Numbered from the stretch's first letter, positions 1-9,527 are shown. The stretch: 64,000 nucleotides of DNA from an uncultured Acidobacteriia bacterium (GCA_903825445.1 CAIKAS010000219.1:1-64000); one strand, 5' to 3'. Program-made: numbers and translations. Notes: generated by a model not told the origin, from the sequence alone.

Positions 1-42
1 ACCCGATGCAAGCCATCGGCCAAACCGGAGAGTGCTACAGGT

Positions 43-1068
43 ATGAAACGTTCCATCTTTATTTTGACCATCATGATCGCGGGTGCGTGGTTGGCGAGCG
101 CGGCAGACCCGCCGGCATGGGCGTATGGCTTTACGACCGGCCTTTCGACTGCTCCGGCTGGCGGCCCCGGCGGTGGTGGCCGTGGCGGCTCCGGTGGCGG
201 AAGAGGTGGATCGGGCCGTGGTGGCGCCGGACGGGGACCGCAGGCTCCCGACACAACGATGCTCCATCTTGACGGCAGCACGCTGGAGTTTACACGAACG
301 CAGGTGAACGACGGGTTCGGCCCCGCGGATTGGTTCCCTAACGAACATCCAACAATGCCAGAGATCGTGGCAAAGGGTCGGCGGCCGGATATCCGGGCTT
401 GCGGGCTGTGCCACTATCCTAGCGGCCAGGGGCGCGCGGAGAATGCCGGTGTTGACGGTTTCCCGGTTGAATACTTTATCCAGCAGCTGAAGGACTTTGC
501 CGCAGGTAATCGCAAGAGCGCCGATACACGCAAGCAGAACACGGGCGCGATGGCCTCGATTGCGAAGGCGATGACGCCGGAAGAAATGCAGGCCTCGGCC
601 GAGTATTACGCCGCGCTTCCGTTCAAGCAGTGGATCAAGGTGCAGGAATCAACGACTGCCCCGAAGACACGTATTAATGTGGGGCTGTTCCTCGCGCTGG
701 ATGGCACCGAAACGGAGCCGCTCGGCGACCGGATCATCGAAGTGCCCCTGAGCGCGGAAATGACGGAGACTTATCGGAATCCGCATTCCGGCTTTATCGC
801 GTACGTCCCGGTAGGCAGCGTAAAGAAGGGTGAGGCGCTCGCGAAATCCGGGCAGTGCGGCATGTGCCACGGAGCCGATCTGCGGGGCATCGGGCCGGTA
901 CCAACGATTGCAGGCCGTTCGCCGAGCTATATGATGCGACAGATGTACGACATGCAGCAGGGCACGCGGAAGGGTCTGTGGACAGGCCTGATGAAACCGG
1001 TAGTGGCGAATCTCAGCCAGGATGACATGCTGGATCTGGTTGCGTACGTGGCGTCACTGAAACCGTAG
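43..1068 (+). CDS. Secreted/periplasmic c-type cytochrome with two CxxCH sites
   Basis: Signal-peptide-like N-terminus; CGLCH and CGMCH motifs; Gly/Arg-rich linker after the signal peptide. Confidence 0.85.
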   Translation: MKRSIFILTIMIAGAWLASAADPPAWAYGFTTGLSTAPAGGPGGGGRGGSGGGRGGSGRGGAGRGPQAPDTTMLHLDGSTLEFTRTQVNDGFGPADWFPNEHPTMPEIVAKGRRPDIRACGLCHYPSGQGRAENAGVDGFPVEYFIQQLKDFAAGNRKSADTRKQNTGAMASIAKAMTPEEMQASAEYYAALPFKQWIKVQESTTAPKTRINVGLFLALDGTETEPLGDRIIEVPLSAEMTETYRNPHSGFIAYVPVGSVKKGEALAKSGQCGMCHGADLRGIGPVPTIAGRSPSYMMRQMYDMQQGTRKGLWTGLMKPVVANLSQDDMLDLVAYVASLKP

Positions 1069-1093
1069 GGTTAAACAGAGCAAAGCGGGAAAC

Positions 1094-1132
1094 GAGGGGC
1101 GCGACCGGCGACGGTTTGCGCCCCTCTTTCTT
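1094..1132 (+). terminator. Rho-independent terminator of the cytochrome gene
   Basis: Perfect 9-bp stem GAGGGGCGC (1094-1102)/GCGCCCCTC (1118-1126) followed by TTTCTT. Confidence 0.8.
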
Positions 1133-1208
1133 GTCTGGCGGCTCGGCGGATCCTGAAACACCTGATAGAATCCGTTTCAGCCTGACGAAGGCAACTGGAG
1201 AGATAGCC

Positions 1209-1658
1209 ATGAAAAAACTGCTTCTGGCGCTGGTGTTCCTGATGACGGCACCGCTGATGTTTGCGCAGGGCGCACCACCGCACGGCGGGTCGGATCAACC
1301 GTATGCTGTTGAGTTTTATTACAAGACACAATGGGGGCACCAGCAAGAATTCCTGCAACTCTTCCTTAAGAACCACTATCCGTTGCTGCAGAAGATGGTG
1401 GAAAGTGGCCGGATGCTGTCGGTAAAGATTGAAACGCCGTCGAATCACATGACTGAAGACGCACGCTGGGATTATCGCGTCACCATCGTATTTAAGAATT
1501 CCACGCTGGGGACGACGGCCAATCCCGACGAAGACCGGCTCATCAAGCAACTTTGGCCGGATCAGGCGACGTACACACGCGAAGAACAGCGGCGGTTTGA
1601 GATCTTACTGGCACACTGGGATCTTCCGCTGACTGACATCACCCCTGCCAAAAAGTGA
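1209..1658 (+). CDS. Hypothetical exported protein
   Basis: ORF with signal peptide MKKLLLALVFLMTAPLMFAQ; internal ATG at 1209 preferred over 1116 (GGAGAGATAGCC upstream). Confidence 0.7.
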   Translation: MKKLLLALVFLMTAPLMFAQGAPPHGGSDQPYAVEFYYKTQWGHQQEFLQLFLKNHYPLLQKMVESGRMLSVKIETPSNHMTEDARWDYRVTIVFKNSTLGTTANPDEDRLIKQLWPDQATYTREEQRRFEILLAHWDLPLTDITPAKK

Positions 1659-1666
1659 CAGCGGAC

Positions 1667-2119
1667 TTACAGAGAGCGCCTGACGGAACCTCTGGAACCC
1701 GCGATGATAGCGTCGGCGACTTCGCGGGGGCTGTCCAGATTTTGAATACCCATGGTGCCACTTTCACCGGCGCTTTCGAGCATGATGTCGCCCACACCCA
1801 TCAGACGCTGCGGGAAAGTCTGCTGGACTGTTACGTCCTGTATCTTCGCCATATCGAGTGTACGTCGGGTGCGCGAGAGGAAGCCTGTCTCCAGGGTGAG
1901 ATGCCCGTCGTGAATCCGAAGCGTCACCATGCTGCGCTTTAGCTGCATGCTGACGGGATACAGCAGCACGATGCATGGCAGGAAGCACACCCACCCCGGT
2001 ACGTCTTCAGCAGACCTGTGGAGTGCCCACATGCATGCGAGCACAACCAACAGAGCAGCGACCCACGCTGCGTAGATCGATTTCATGCTGGGGTGAATTG
2101 TGCAGTCTTCCATAAACAA
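1667..2119 (-). CDS. bPH2 (PH domain, YdbT-like) membrane protein
   Basis: Two N-terminal TM-like stretches followed by SRTRRTLDMAKIQDVTVQQTFPQRLMGVGDIMLES, typical of bPH_2 domains. Confidence 0.7.
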   Translation of the reverse strand: MFMEDCTIHPSMKSIYAAWVAALLVVLACMWALHRSAEDVPGWVCFLPCIVLLYPVSMQLKRSMVTLRIHDGHLTLETGFLSRTRRTLDMAKIQDVTVQQTFPQRLMGVGDIMLESAGESGTMGIQNLDSPREVADAIIAGSRGSVRRSL

Positions 2120-2134
2120 TTATGGACCGTAGTC

Positions 2135-2350
2135 TTAGGCGCGCGGCTGATTCATGTACCCGCGAACCACCCAGGCCAACCCCGCCAGAAACAACAGTGT
2201 CAACGTGCTGTAAGGCGCAAACGGGCAGAGAGTATGGTAACCAAGGTCGCTCACCATGTGATTAGACCATGGGATGAGGGTAACGCCCGCGCCAGCAGTC
2301 AGCAAGACGGTGGCAATGAGGAGCAGCGAACTCTGAGTCTGTTGAGTCAC
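2135..2350 (-). CDS. Small membrane protein
   Basis: 71-aa ORF with two hydrophobic segments, same strand as the bPH2 gene. Confidence 0.45.
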   Translation of the reverse strand: MTQQTQSSLLLIATVLLTAGAGVTLIPWSNHMVSDLGYHTLCPFAPYSTLTLLFLAGLAWVVRGYMNQPRA

Positions 2351-2459
2351 GTTTTGTTATCGGGTTTCTGTGAACGCCCCTCAGTTTACCAATTCACATA
2401 GAGTTGTGCTGACCCATTGCGACAGGGTTGCCGTTCCAGGGCGCTAAGCTTGTGATGGA

Positions 2460-3785
2460 GTGCCCATCATTATGTCTTTGCGCCATTTCGCGATCGTTTG
2501 CGTGCTCACGATCCCATCCCTTCTCCAGGCCGACGTCACCCTGACTTACAAGATGGCTACCAGACCGAGCGCTTCAATGCCTGCCGTTATGGCGCAAGCG
2601 ATGAGTTCGGTGATTGGCGCAGTGAAGCCGACGGAAACGACGATCATGGTGAAGAGCGGCAGGATTTACATGACGTCCGGTCTGATCAACATGGTCGCCG
2701 ACGTGCCGAATGATCGGATCACACTGCTGGACCGCGATAACCGGCACTTCGCGACCGTCACGCTTGGCCAATATGCCGAGCAGATTGCGAGCGCGATGCC
2801 GCAGACTCCCGCCGCTGCGCAGAGCCTGATCGCGTCCATGAAGATGACAGCCGACTCGAAGGTGACTGGCCGCACGGAAACGATTCAGGGCATCCAAGCC
2901 GAGGAGCATGAGATCACGATCTCGCTGGGCATGCCTGCCATGGCAAACCTGCCGTCCGGACCGATGATGAAGGTCGTGTTGGATATCTGGATGGCCAAGC
3001 CAGAAGAGGTGGCGGCTAACCCGGCGCTTCGCGAGTTTGTTGCTTCCGGCCTGCAGACACTCGGCAGCGCCAATCCGACCGACTCCATTCAGAAAGTGCT
3101 GAAGCAGTTCCCTGGCATCGCTGACAGTATGGGCTCAATCATGAAAGAAATCTCCTCCACTCACTCCGTCACATTGAGGATGAATGGGCAGATTTTCATG
3201 CCGATGCTCGCCGCGTTGACTCGAAATCCGGGGACAAATAACCCCTTGGCACGCGTCAACGCGGACGCTCCGTTGATGGAAATGACGCAGGAACTGACCA
3301 AGCTCTCCACTGCGCCAGTTGCCGATTCCGTTTTTGTGATCCCTGAGGATTACACTTCGGCTTCGGTCGCGGAGATTATGTCCGCGATGCAGTCCAAGAT
3401 CACTAATGCGGCCAAGGCGGCAATGCCGTCCGCCGCCGCGGCGCGACCGCCTGTCAGCACACCATCTGAAACAGTGTTGCCCCCATTACAGGATGGCGAA
3501 TATCGCGTCGGCAACGGTGTGTCGGCTCCAACGGTTGCCGAGAAGAGCGACCCTGGATACACGGAGGAAGCGAAGGCCAATAAGATCGAGGGCTCGGTGA
3601 TACTCTCCGTAACGGTCGGGGCAGACGGCAAGGCGCGTAACATTCAGGTGGTCCGCTCGCTTGATCCTGGATTGGACCAGAAGGCGGTTGAGGCCGTCGG
3701 GCAATGGGTCTTCAAACCGGGAACGAAGGACGGAATGCCCGTGAGCGTTCGCGCACAGATCCAGCTCAACTTCAAGCTTTTGTAA
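2460..3785 (+). CDS. Exported protein with C-terminal TonB_C domain
   Basis: C-terminus DPGYTEEAKANKIEGSVILSVTVGADGKARNIQVVRSLDPGLDQKAVEAVGQWVFKPGTKDGMPV; N-terminal signal peptide. Confidence 0.8.
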   Translation: MPIIMSLRHFAIVCVLTIPSLLQADVTLTYKMATRPSASMPAVMAQAMSSVIGAVKPTETTIMVKSGRIYMTSGLINMVADVPNDRITLLDRDNRHFATVTLGQYAEQIASAMPQTPAAAQSLIASMKMTADSKVTGRTETIQGIQAEEHEITISLGMPAMANLPSGPMMKVVLDIWMAKPEEVAANPALREFVASGLQTLGSANPTDSIQKVLKQFPGIADSMGSIMKEISSTHSVTLRMNGQIFMPMLAALTRNPGTNNPLARVNADAPLMEMTQELTKLSTAPVADSVFVIPEDYTSASVAEIMSAMQSKITNAAKAAMPSAAAARPPVSTPSETVLPPLQDGEYRVGNGVSAPTVAEKSDPGYTEEAKANKIEGSVILSVTVGADGKARNIQVVRSLDPGLDQKAVEAVGQWVFKPGTKDGMPVSVRAQIQLNFKLL

Positions 3786-3825
3786 ACGCGCGAATGGCGT
3801 GACCGCCGGCGTTGATTCAGAATCT

Positions 3826-4329
3826 CTAGTTGAACTTCAGCAACAGCCGGTTCTCGCGAAGCGCTCTGCTCATATTGCTGCAAATTCCCGTCCATTCCGG
3901 GAAGGTTCCGGCAAGGCGATCGAACAGTTGCCGTTTGGAGGCGTTCCGCGAATGCTGACTCGCACGTTCGTACAAGGATTGACCGATCTGGTCGTACCAT
4001 CTCACGTTGTGCCTGCGCACCATCTGGTCGCGGAAGAAACCCGCGAAAAGAAGAATCTGCGATCCGCCGATCTCAAGCAACTCGGAATCACTGGCGGTGA
4101 TGGTCTGCAACACAAAGTTGTCGAAGACATCCGATAGTCCGGCCATGGGAGGTATCGAGGTATTATCGGCTCGCGAGGTCTGTGCGTAATGCGCCAGCAC
4201 GCTGGCAACGTAGAACATTTCGTCTTCCCTGAGACGCCTGGACCCCGCGGTTTCGCGCAGATTTTCCGCGAAGAAATTCAATGCAACATCGGAGTCCACT
4301 GCGATGAGTTCCTGCAACAGGCTATCCAT
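3826..4329 (-). CDS. Hypothetical protein
   Basis: Intact 167-aa ORF, convergent with the TonB_C gene; no recognised motif. Confidence 0.5.
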   Translation of the reverse strand: MDSLLQELIAVDSDVALNFFAENLRETAGSRRLREDEMFYVASVLAHYAQTSRADNTSIPPMAGLSDVFDNFVLQTITASDSELLEIGGSQILLFAGFFRDQMVRRHNVRWYDQIGQSLYERASQHSRNASKRQLFDRLAGTFPEWTGICSNMSRALRENRLLLKFN

Positions 4330-4400
4330 TGAATGCTCCTTACCCGGAGAATAACAGGCCCCGGGCCAAACGTAAAATCAAACCATCTTATCGGCCAGAT

Positions 4401-4446
4401 TATAATTCCGCTCTAATCAGGCCATGGAATCGGCCATAATTAGAGC
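4401..4446 (+). promoter_or_regulatory. TATAAT -10-like box and leader hairpin abutting the phzF-like start codon
   Basis: TATAAT 4401-4406; GCTCTAAT (4410-4417)/ATTAGAGC (4439-4446) with inner GGCC/GGCC pairs; ATG follows at 4447. Confidence 0.4.
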
Positions 4447-5268
4447 ATGTCCGTTCCCGGCGTGCCGATAGTTCAGGTAGACGCTTTCACCGCGACTCCG
4501 TTTAAGGGGAATCCGGCGGCCGTGTGCGTTCTGAAGGCGGCTCGGGACGAACAATGGATGCGCAATGTGGCGCGCGAGATGAATCTGTCAGAAACATCGT
4601 TTCTGGTACCGGATGCGACAGATCATGGAGCGTATCAACTACGCTGGTTTACACCGACGGTCGAAATTGATCTCTGCGGACATGCCACGCTTGCGAGCGC
4701 TCATGTGCTTTGGGAGGACGGCCATTTGCCGCCGCATGCAACGGCGCGCTTTCACACCCGCAGCGGACTGCTGACCTGCATACGTATCGGCCACTGGATC
4801 GAGATGGATTTCCCCGCCACGTTTGTGGAACCGGCTGATCCACCCGGTCAACTCCAGGAGGCAATCGGCTGTGAATTCGTGTTCGCTGGACGCAGTAAGT
4901 TCGATTATCTTGTGGAAGTTGCGGACGAAGCAACGGTGCGCGCACTCCAACCGAATCATCATTTACTGCGCCAGCTCCCGGTAAGAGGCATCATCGCGAC
5001 ATCGCTGGCAGACGCCGCGCACGTGCATGAATATCAGTTTGTATCGCGGTTCTTCGCTCCGGGCTCCGGCATCGATGAAGACCCCGTGACCGGTTCCGCT
5101 CACTGCGCGCTGGCGCCGTACTGGTCTTCGCGAACCGGAAAACACGAGATGACCGGCTACCAGGCGTCGCCACGCGGTGGAATTGTGAGGGTACGTCATC
5201 AGCAGGATCGCGTCTTCCTGGCGGGCCAGGCCGTGACCGTATTGCGGGGAGAATTGATCGGCGAATGA
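4447..5268 (+). CDS. PhzF family isomerase
   Basis: VQVDAFTATPFKGNPAAVCVL, LSETSFLVP, GHATLASAHVL, DPVTGSAHCALAPYW motifs. Confidence 0.9.
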   Translation: MSVPGVPIVQVDAFTATPFKGNPAAVCVLKAARDEQWMRNVAREMNLSETSFLVPDATDHGAYQLRWFTPTVEIDLCGHATLASAHVLWEDGHLPPHATARFHTRSGLLTCIRIGHWIEMDFPATFVEPADPPGQLQEAIGCEFVFAGRSKFDYLVEVADEATVRALQPNHHLLRQLPVRGIIATSLADAAHVHEYQFVSRFFAPGSGIDEDPVTGSAHCALAPYWSSRTGKHEMTGYQASPRGGIVRVRHQQDRVFLAGQAVTVLRGELIGE

Positions 5269-5408
5269 AATTCAAGCTGCCGGAGGCAACGTTCGACCCG
5301 GAACCACCGCCGATTCTGGGCACTTGGAAGAATGTATACCTGACTGCCATAGGTTGGCTGGCTTTTCTGATCCTGATTTTTTACGGCTTCACGCGGTACT
5401 TCTCATGA
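5265..5408 (+). CDS. 47-aa single-TM microprotein upstream of the SSS transporter
   Basis: MKFKLPEATFDPEPPPILGTWKNVYLTAIGWLAFLILIFYGFTRYFS; ATGA overlap with phzF stop; below ORF-track size cutoff. Confidence 0.65.
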   Translation: MKFKLPEATFDPEPPPILGTWKNVYLTAIGWLAFLILIFYGFTRYFS

Positions 5409-5439
5409 TGGCGACTCGGGCCGGCGGGCGGACTGGCGA

Positions 5440-7140
5440 ATGAGCCAAATCGACTGGGTGGTCATGGTTTTCGCCATGATCGCGATCCCCTCGTTCGGCT
5501 TGTGGCGAGGGCGGCGCAACAGAAGAGATATCAACGACTACCTGCTCGCGAGTAAGTCCATGCCCTGGTATGCCATGGGACTTTCCATCATGGCGACGCA
5601 GGCGAGCGCTATTACATTCATTGCTACCACTGGACAGGCGTACGTAGATGGCATGCGTTTCGTACAGTTTTATTTCGGCCTGCCCATTGCGATGGTAATT
5701 CTGGCGGCTACAGCGGTCCCCATCTTCCACAAGGCCGGGGTATACACGGCCTACGAATATCTGGAACGCCGGTTCGACGCCAAGACACGCGCATTAACAT
5801 CGGTGGTGTTTCTTGTTTCTCGGGGCATGGCTGCGGGTATTGCGATCTACGCGCCGGCTATTGTGATGAGTTCCATCTTCGGCTGGCCAGATCGTATCAC
5901 TACTCTCATCATCGGGCTGGTATGCGTGGTGTACACGACAACTGGCGGTATTCCTGCCGTTACGTGGTCGGATGTTTTGCAGATGAGCGTCATTTTCTCC
6001 GGCCTGATCCTGGCCCTCGTCACGGTCATCTCTTTGATGCCGCACGGCGTGGGTTTCGGCGATGCGGTGTATTTGGCTGGCGCGGTCGGCAAACTGAATG
6101 TCGTCGACCTCAAACTCGACTGGAATAATCGTTACAACGTTTGGAGCGGACTGTTTGGCGGCACCTTTCTGTTCCTGGGGTACTTTGGGTGCGACCAGTC
6201 CCAGGTGCAGCGGTTCCTAACCGGTAAGTCCGTGGCACAAAGTCGCCTCAGTCTTTTGTTCAACGCAATGGCCAAGGTGCCAATGCAGTTTTTTATTCTC
6301 TTCGTCGGCGCAATGGTTTTCGTATTCTATTTGTTCAACCAGCCGCCACTGCTGTTCCAAAAAGATGCCATGAAGGCCCTGGCTAAGCAGCCGGGGTTTA
6401 CGCAGGTTCAGACGGATTTTGACGGAGCGTTTGCGAGGCGCGAGCGTGCTGCCCGTTCTCTGAATGCGGCCCGCAAAGCCGGGAACGCAGTGGCACTGGA
6501 CACAGCCACCGCGGACTACCGCGCGGCCCAACACGATACTGACATCGCCCGCGCGGCCGCCATCCATCTCTACCAGAAGTCAGAGGGCCAAAGCGGCTTC
6601 AGTGACACAAACTATATCTTTCTCTCGTTTGTAACGAAGTATTTTCCAATAGGCTTTGTGGGACTCGTGATTGCGGTAATCTTCACGGCGGCTATGTCAT
6701 CGAGCTCCGGCGAACTGAACTCTCTGGCCGCCGTGAGTGTCATGGATATCTACCGCCGGCACTTCAAGCCGAACGCCTCCGATCGACATTACCTTCTTGC
6801 GTCAAGAGTTTTCACCGCGTTGTGGGGGACCTGGGCAGTGGCTTTCGCCCAGTACGCGCGACATCTCGGCTCGCTGGTGGAGGCGGTAAATCAGGTTGGC
6901 TCATTTTTTTATCCGGTCATGCTGGGAACCTTCACACTTGGATTTTTCTTCCCGCGCGTGCGAGGCGGCGCTGCCTTCTGGGCGTTGCTGATTGGTGAAG
7001 CGACCATCGTCGCCTGTGCCATATTTACTAAGATTGCGTTCCTCTGGTATAACGTAATCGGCGCGGTAGTCGTGGTCATTTTCGGCGTGGTCATTTCCAT
7101 ACTGCGCCCACCCGACAATGTGGAGCGAGAGATCGCATGA
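5440..7140 (+). CDS. Sodium:solute symporter (SSS) family transporter
   Basis: Polytopic membrane ORF; R-D-I-N-DYLLASKSMPWYAMGLSIMATQASAITFIA and FTAAMSSSSGELNSLAAVSVMDIYRR. Confidence 0.9.
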   Translation: MSQIDWVVMVFAMIAIPSFGLWRGRRNRRDINDYLLASKSMPWYAMGLSIMATQASAITFIATTGQAYVDGMRFVQFYFGLPIAMVILAATAVPIFHKAGVYTAYEYLERRFDAKTRALTSVVFLVSRGMAAGIAIYAPAIVMSSIFGWPDRITTLIIGLVCVVYTTTGGIPAVTWSDVLQMSVIFSGLILALVTVISLMPHGVGFGDAVYLAGAVGKLNVVDLKLDWNNRYNVWSGLFGGTFLFLGYFGCDQSQVQRFLTGKSVAQSRLSLLFNAMAKVPMQFFILFVGAMVFVFYLFNQPPLLFQKDAMKALAKQPGFTQVQTDFDGAFARRERAARSLNAARKAGNAVALDTATADYRAAQHDTDIARAAAIHLYQKSEGQSGFSDTNYIFLSFVTKYFPIGFVGLVIAVIFTAAMSSSSGELNSLAAVSVMDIYRRHFKPNASDRHYLLASRVFTALWGTWAVAFAQYARHLGSLVEAVNQVGSFFYPVMLGTFTLGFFFPRVRGGAAFWALLIGEATIVACAIFTKIAFLWYNVIGAVVVVIFGVVISILRPPDNVEREIA

Positions 7141-7176
7141 AAGAATATTTATCCGGGGTAACTGGCTTCGAATTCC

Positions 7177-9387
7177 ATGCCATCGGCAAATAGCAAACTT
7201 TCCGGATCCACCTGGGCGGGCTATCTATTTGCCGCGCTGGCAACCGCAGCTGTCGTCGGCGTCCGGTTCGAACTCACTCGACTGATTGGCATCCCTGTAT
7301 CGCTCCCGCTATTGGGCCTTGCCGCTGTCATCGGATGCGTATGGTGGACCAGTACCGGCCCCGCCGTAGTTGCGGCCGTGTTGACAACGGCCTGGTATGT
7401 TCTGGACACGCGCGGGTCGGGAATGACCGTGGTGCAGCTAGCCGTCCACCACGCGATTTATCTTGCAGAGACGGGTGTGGTCTGCTTCTGTGGCCACCAA
7501 CTGCGTGTCGCGAAGAACCGGGCTGCGCGCGGTGAAGACTGGCAAAGACATCTGGTAGAGACTTCCGGCGAAGGCATCTGGATGGTCGATTCTGCCGGTG
7601 TGATCGGCTACGCCAATCCCCGCATCGCTGAAATGCTGGGCTGCGAGGTAAGAGGCCGGAAGGCGGCGGACTTCTTCTTCCCCGAAGATCTCCCGATGGA
7701 GCGAATACGCTTTCAAAACCGCCGTGCCGGTGCGCGTGAACAGTTCGACCGCCGACTGCGCCGCTCCGATGGCACCGAGGTCTGGACGCTTGCGTGCTCA
7801 AGCGCGTGGTCCGGAGACGGGAATGAACCCGGTGTCCTCACGATGATGACCGATATCACCGAGCGCAAGAAGGCAGAGCAGGCTTTGAGGCGTTCGGAAC
7901 GCAGATTCCGCGAGCTATTTGAAAACATTCGAGAGGGCGTCTACCAAACAACACCCGATGGCAGGATACTCGCGGCGAATCCCGAACTGCTGCGCATTGT
8001 GGGATTCACGAGCCCGGAGGAACTAAACGTGCCGGGCGTGGTGCGCGACACTTTCGTGGACCTTGACGTTCATCGTAATCTCCGCGAAAGACTGGAACGG
8101 GACGGCAGCTACGCCAATGTGGAGTTTCAGCTTCGCACTCGCGATCATCGGATTATTACGGTCCGGGAGAACGCTCGCGTGGTGCGAGACGATAGCGGCC
8201 AGGTGCTCTATTATGAGGGCACACTGACCGATGTGACCGAGTCGCTCCGTCTGGAGAAACAGCTTCTTCAGACACAAACTGCGCAGGCCCTGGGCAGGAT
8301 GGCGGGGGGCATCGCGCGCGACTTTCGCACCGTCGGGATGAGCATGATGAATGGACTTCAGCAGGTTCTGCAATCGCTGCCTTCGGATCACCCGGCGCGC
8401 CCACGACTGGAAGGCGTTGCGAAGTCGATGGACGGCGCGAAGGATCTAACTCTGCGAATTCTCGATTTCAGCCAACGCCTGACCACAGAGCAGGATGCGC
8501 TCGATGTTAACGTTTTCGTCCGGAGGCTGGAGCCGACCCTGATCGGCCTGGCTGGTCCGGAGAATTCCGTCACTCTGCATGTCGGTGACGCTCCCGCTCC
8601 CGTTCTTGCCGATCCCGTTCACTTGCAACAGATTGTGACGAGCTTTCTCATTCACGCCCGAGATTTTGGCGATGGCGTAAAGCATATCGAAGTTAACACT
8701 AATATCGAGGGCGGACTCACGCCAGGGATGGACGCAACGGAAGAAGGAAGCAGGCCGTCCGTGGCCATTTCGGTGCAACAAACCACCCACCGAAAAGCCG
8801 GCGATGCGTCGACGTCGAAAAATGAGTGGATCGGCATGGCCACTTCGCAGGCAATTATTGCTCAGTATGGCGGTTCGATGACGGCCGAAACGATCTCAGG
8901 GCAAGGAGGTGAAAGCGGTATTAAGTGCGTCATACGCCTGCCTCTGGAATTGGGAGCAAAGTCGCTGCGTAATACAAGCGAAACACCCGGATTGCCGCTG
9001 ACGGCACCCGATACACCAACCGTTTTGCTCGTCGAGGAAGAACCATTAATCCGCGAACTAAGCCGCGACATGCTGGAACGCCAGGGTTTTCGGGTAACCG
9101 CATGTGGTAATCAGAATGAAGCCCGAGGGATAGCCGCGAATAAGGGCCCCTTCGACGTTTTGATCATTGCCTTAACAACGGACAGTGCGCCCGCCGATAC
9201 GCAAAAGTCATGGTGTAACATTTGCCCGGACCTGCGCCTCCTGTTCCTTGTCGAGCCTTCCGACGTCTCAAGCGGCCGGGCTCTACCACCCCCAGGAAGC
9301 GCGATCCTTCAGAAACCATTTTCCGTCGACATTCTCGGCCGGAAGGTCCGTCAGCTCCTTGACGAGAGACGGACTGCGTGGTCTTAG
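7177..9387 (+). CDS. PAS-domain hybrid sensor-kinase-like protein, probably catalytically degenerate
   Basis: N-terminal TM segments, two PAS blocks, HisKA-like AGGIARDFRTVG (His replaced by Arg), degenerate HATPase and receiver-like C-terminus. Confidence 0.8.
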   Translation: MPSANSKLSGSTWAGYLFAALATAAVVGVRFELTRLIGIPVSLPLLGLAAVIGCVWWTSTGPAVVAAVLTTAWYVLDTRGSGMTVVQLAVHHAIYLAETGVVCFCGHQLRVAKNRAARGEDWQRHLVETSGEGIWMVDSAGVIGYANPRIAEMLGCEVRGRKAADFFFPEDLPMERIRFQNRRAGAREQFDRRLRRSDGTEVWTLACSSAWSGDGNEPGVLTMMTDITERKKAEQALRRSERRFRELFENIREGVYQTTPDGRILAANPELLRIVGFTSPEELNVPGVVRDTFVDLDVHRNLRERLERDGSYANVEFQLRTRDHRIITVRENARVVRDDSGQVLYYEGTLTDVTESLRLEKQLLQTQTAQALGRMAGGIARDFRTVGMSMMNGLQQVLQSLPSDHPARPRLEGVAKSMDGAKDLTLRILDFSQRLTTEQDALDVNVFVRRLEPTLIGLAGPENSVTLHVGDAPAPVLADPVHLQQIVTSFLIHARDFGDGVKHIEVNTNIEGGLTPGMDATEEGSRPSVAISVQQTTHRKAGDASTSKNEWIGMATSQAIIAQYGGSMTAETISGQGGESGIKCVIRLPLELGAKSLRNTSETPGLPLTAPDTPTVLLVEEEPLIRELSRDMLERQGFRVTACGNQNEARGIAANKGPFDVLIIALTTDSAPADTQKSWCNICPDLRLLFLVEPSDVSSGRALPPPGSAILQKPFSVDILGRKVRQLLDERRTAWS

Positions 9388-9450
9388 GTTTTACTTCCAG
9401 TTGCGAAGAGCGGCCATTATCGGCACGCGCGCTACAATCGGAGAGCGGAC

Positions 9451-9527
9451 GGGCGCGTAGCTCAGTTGGATAGAGCACCGGCCTTCTAAGCCGGTGGTCG
9501 CAGGTTCGAATCCTGCCGCGCCTACCA
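9451..9527 (+). tRNA. tRNA-Arg (anticodon TCT), CCA encoded
   Basis: Cloverleaf: GGGCGCG/CGCGCCT acceptor, GCTC..GAGC D-arm, CCGGC-CTTCTAA-GCCGG anticodon arm, GCAGG-TTCGAAT-CCTGC T-arm, ACCA. Confidence 0.96.

Noticed and set aside
4388-4414. Perfect GCCGATAA -10 box on the minus strand upstream of the hypothetical gene 3826-4329
   Set aside because: At N15 the -35 position reads AGAG, not TAAA/TCAA, so not accepted as a sigma-28 promoter
9391-9460. GCCGATAA on the minus strand (TTATCGGC at 9417-9424) near the tRNA
   Set aside because: No -35 element at the right spacing and no downstream minus-strand gene start
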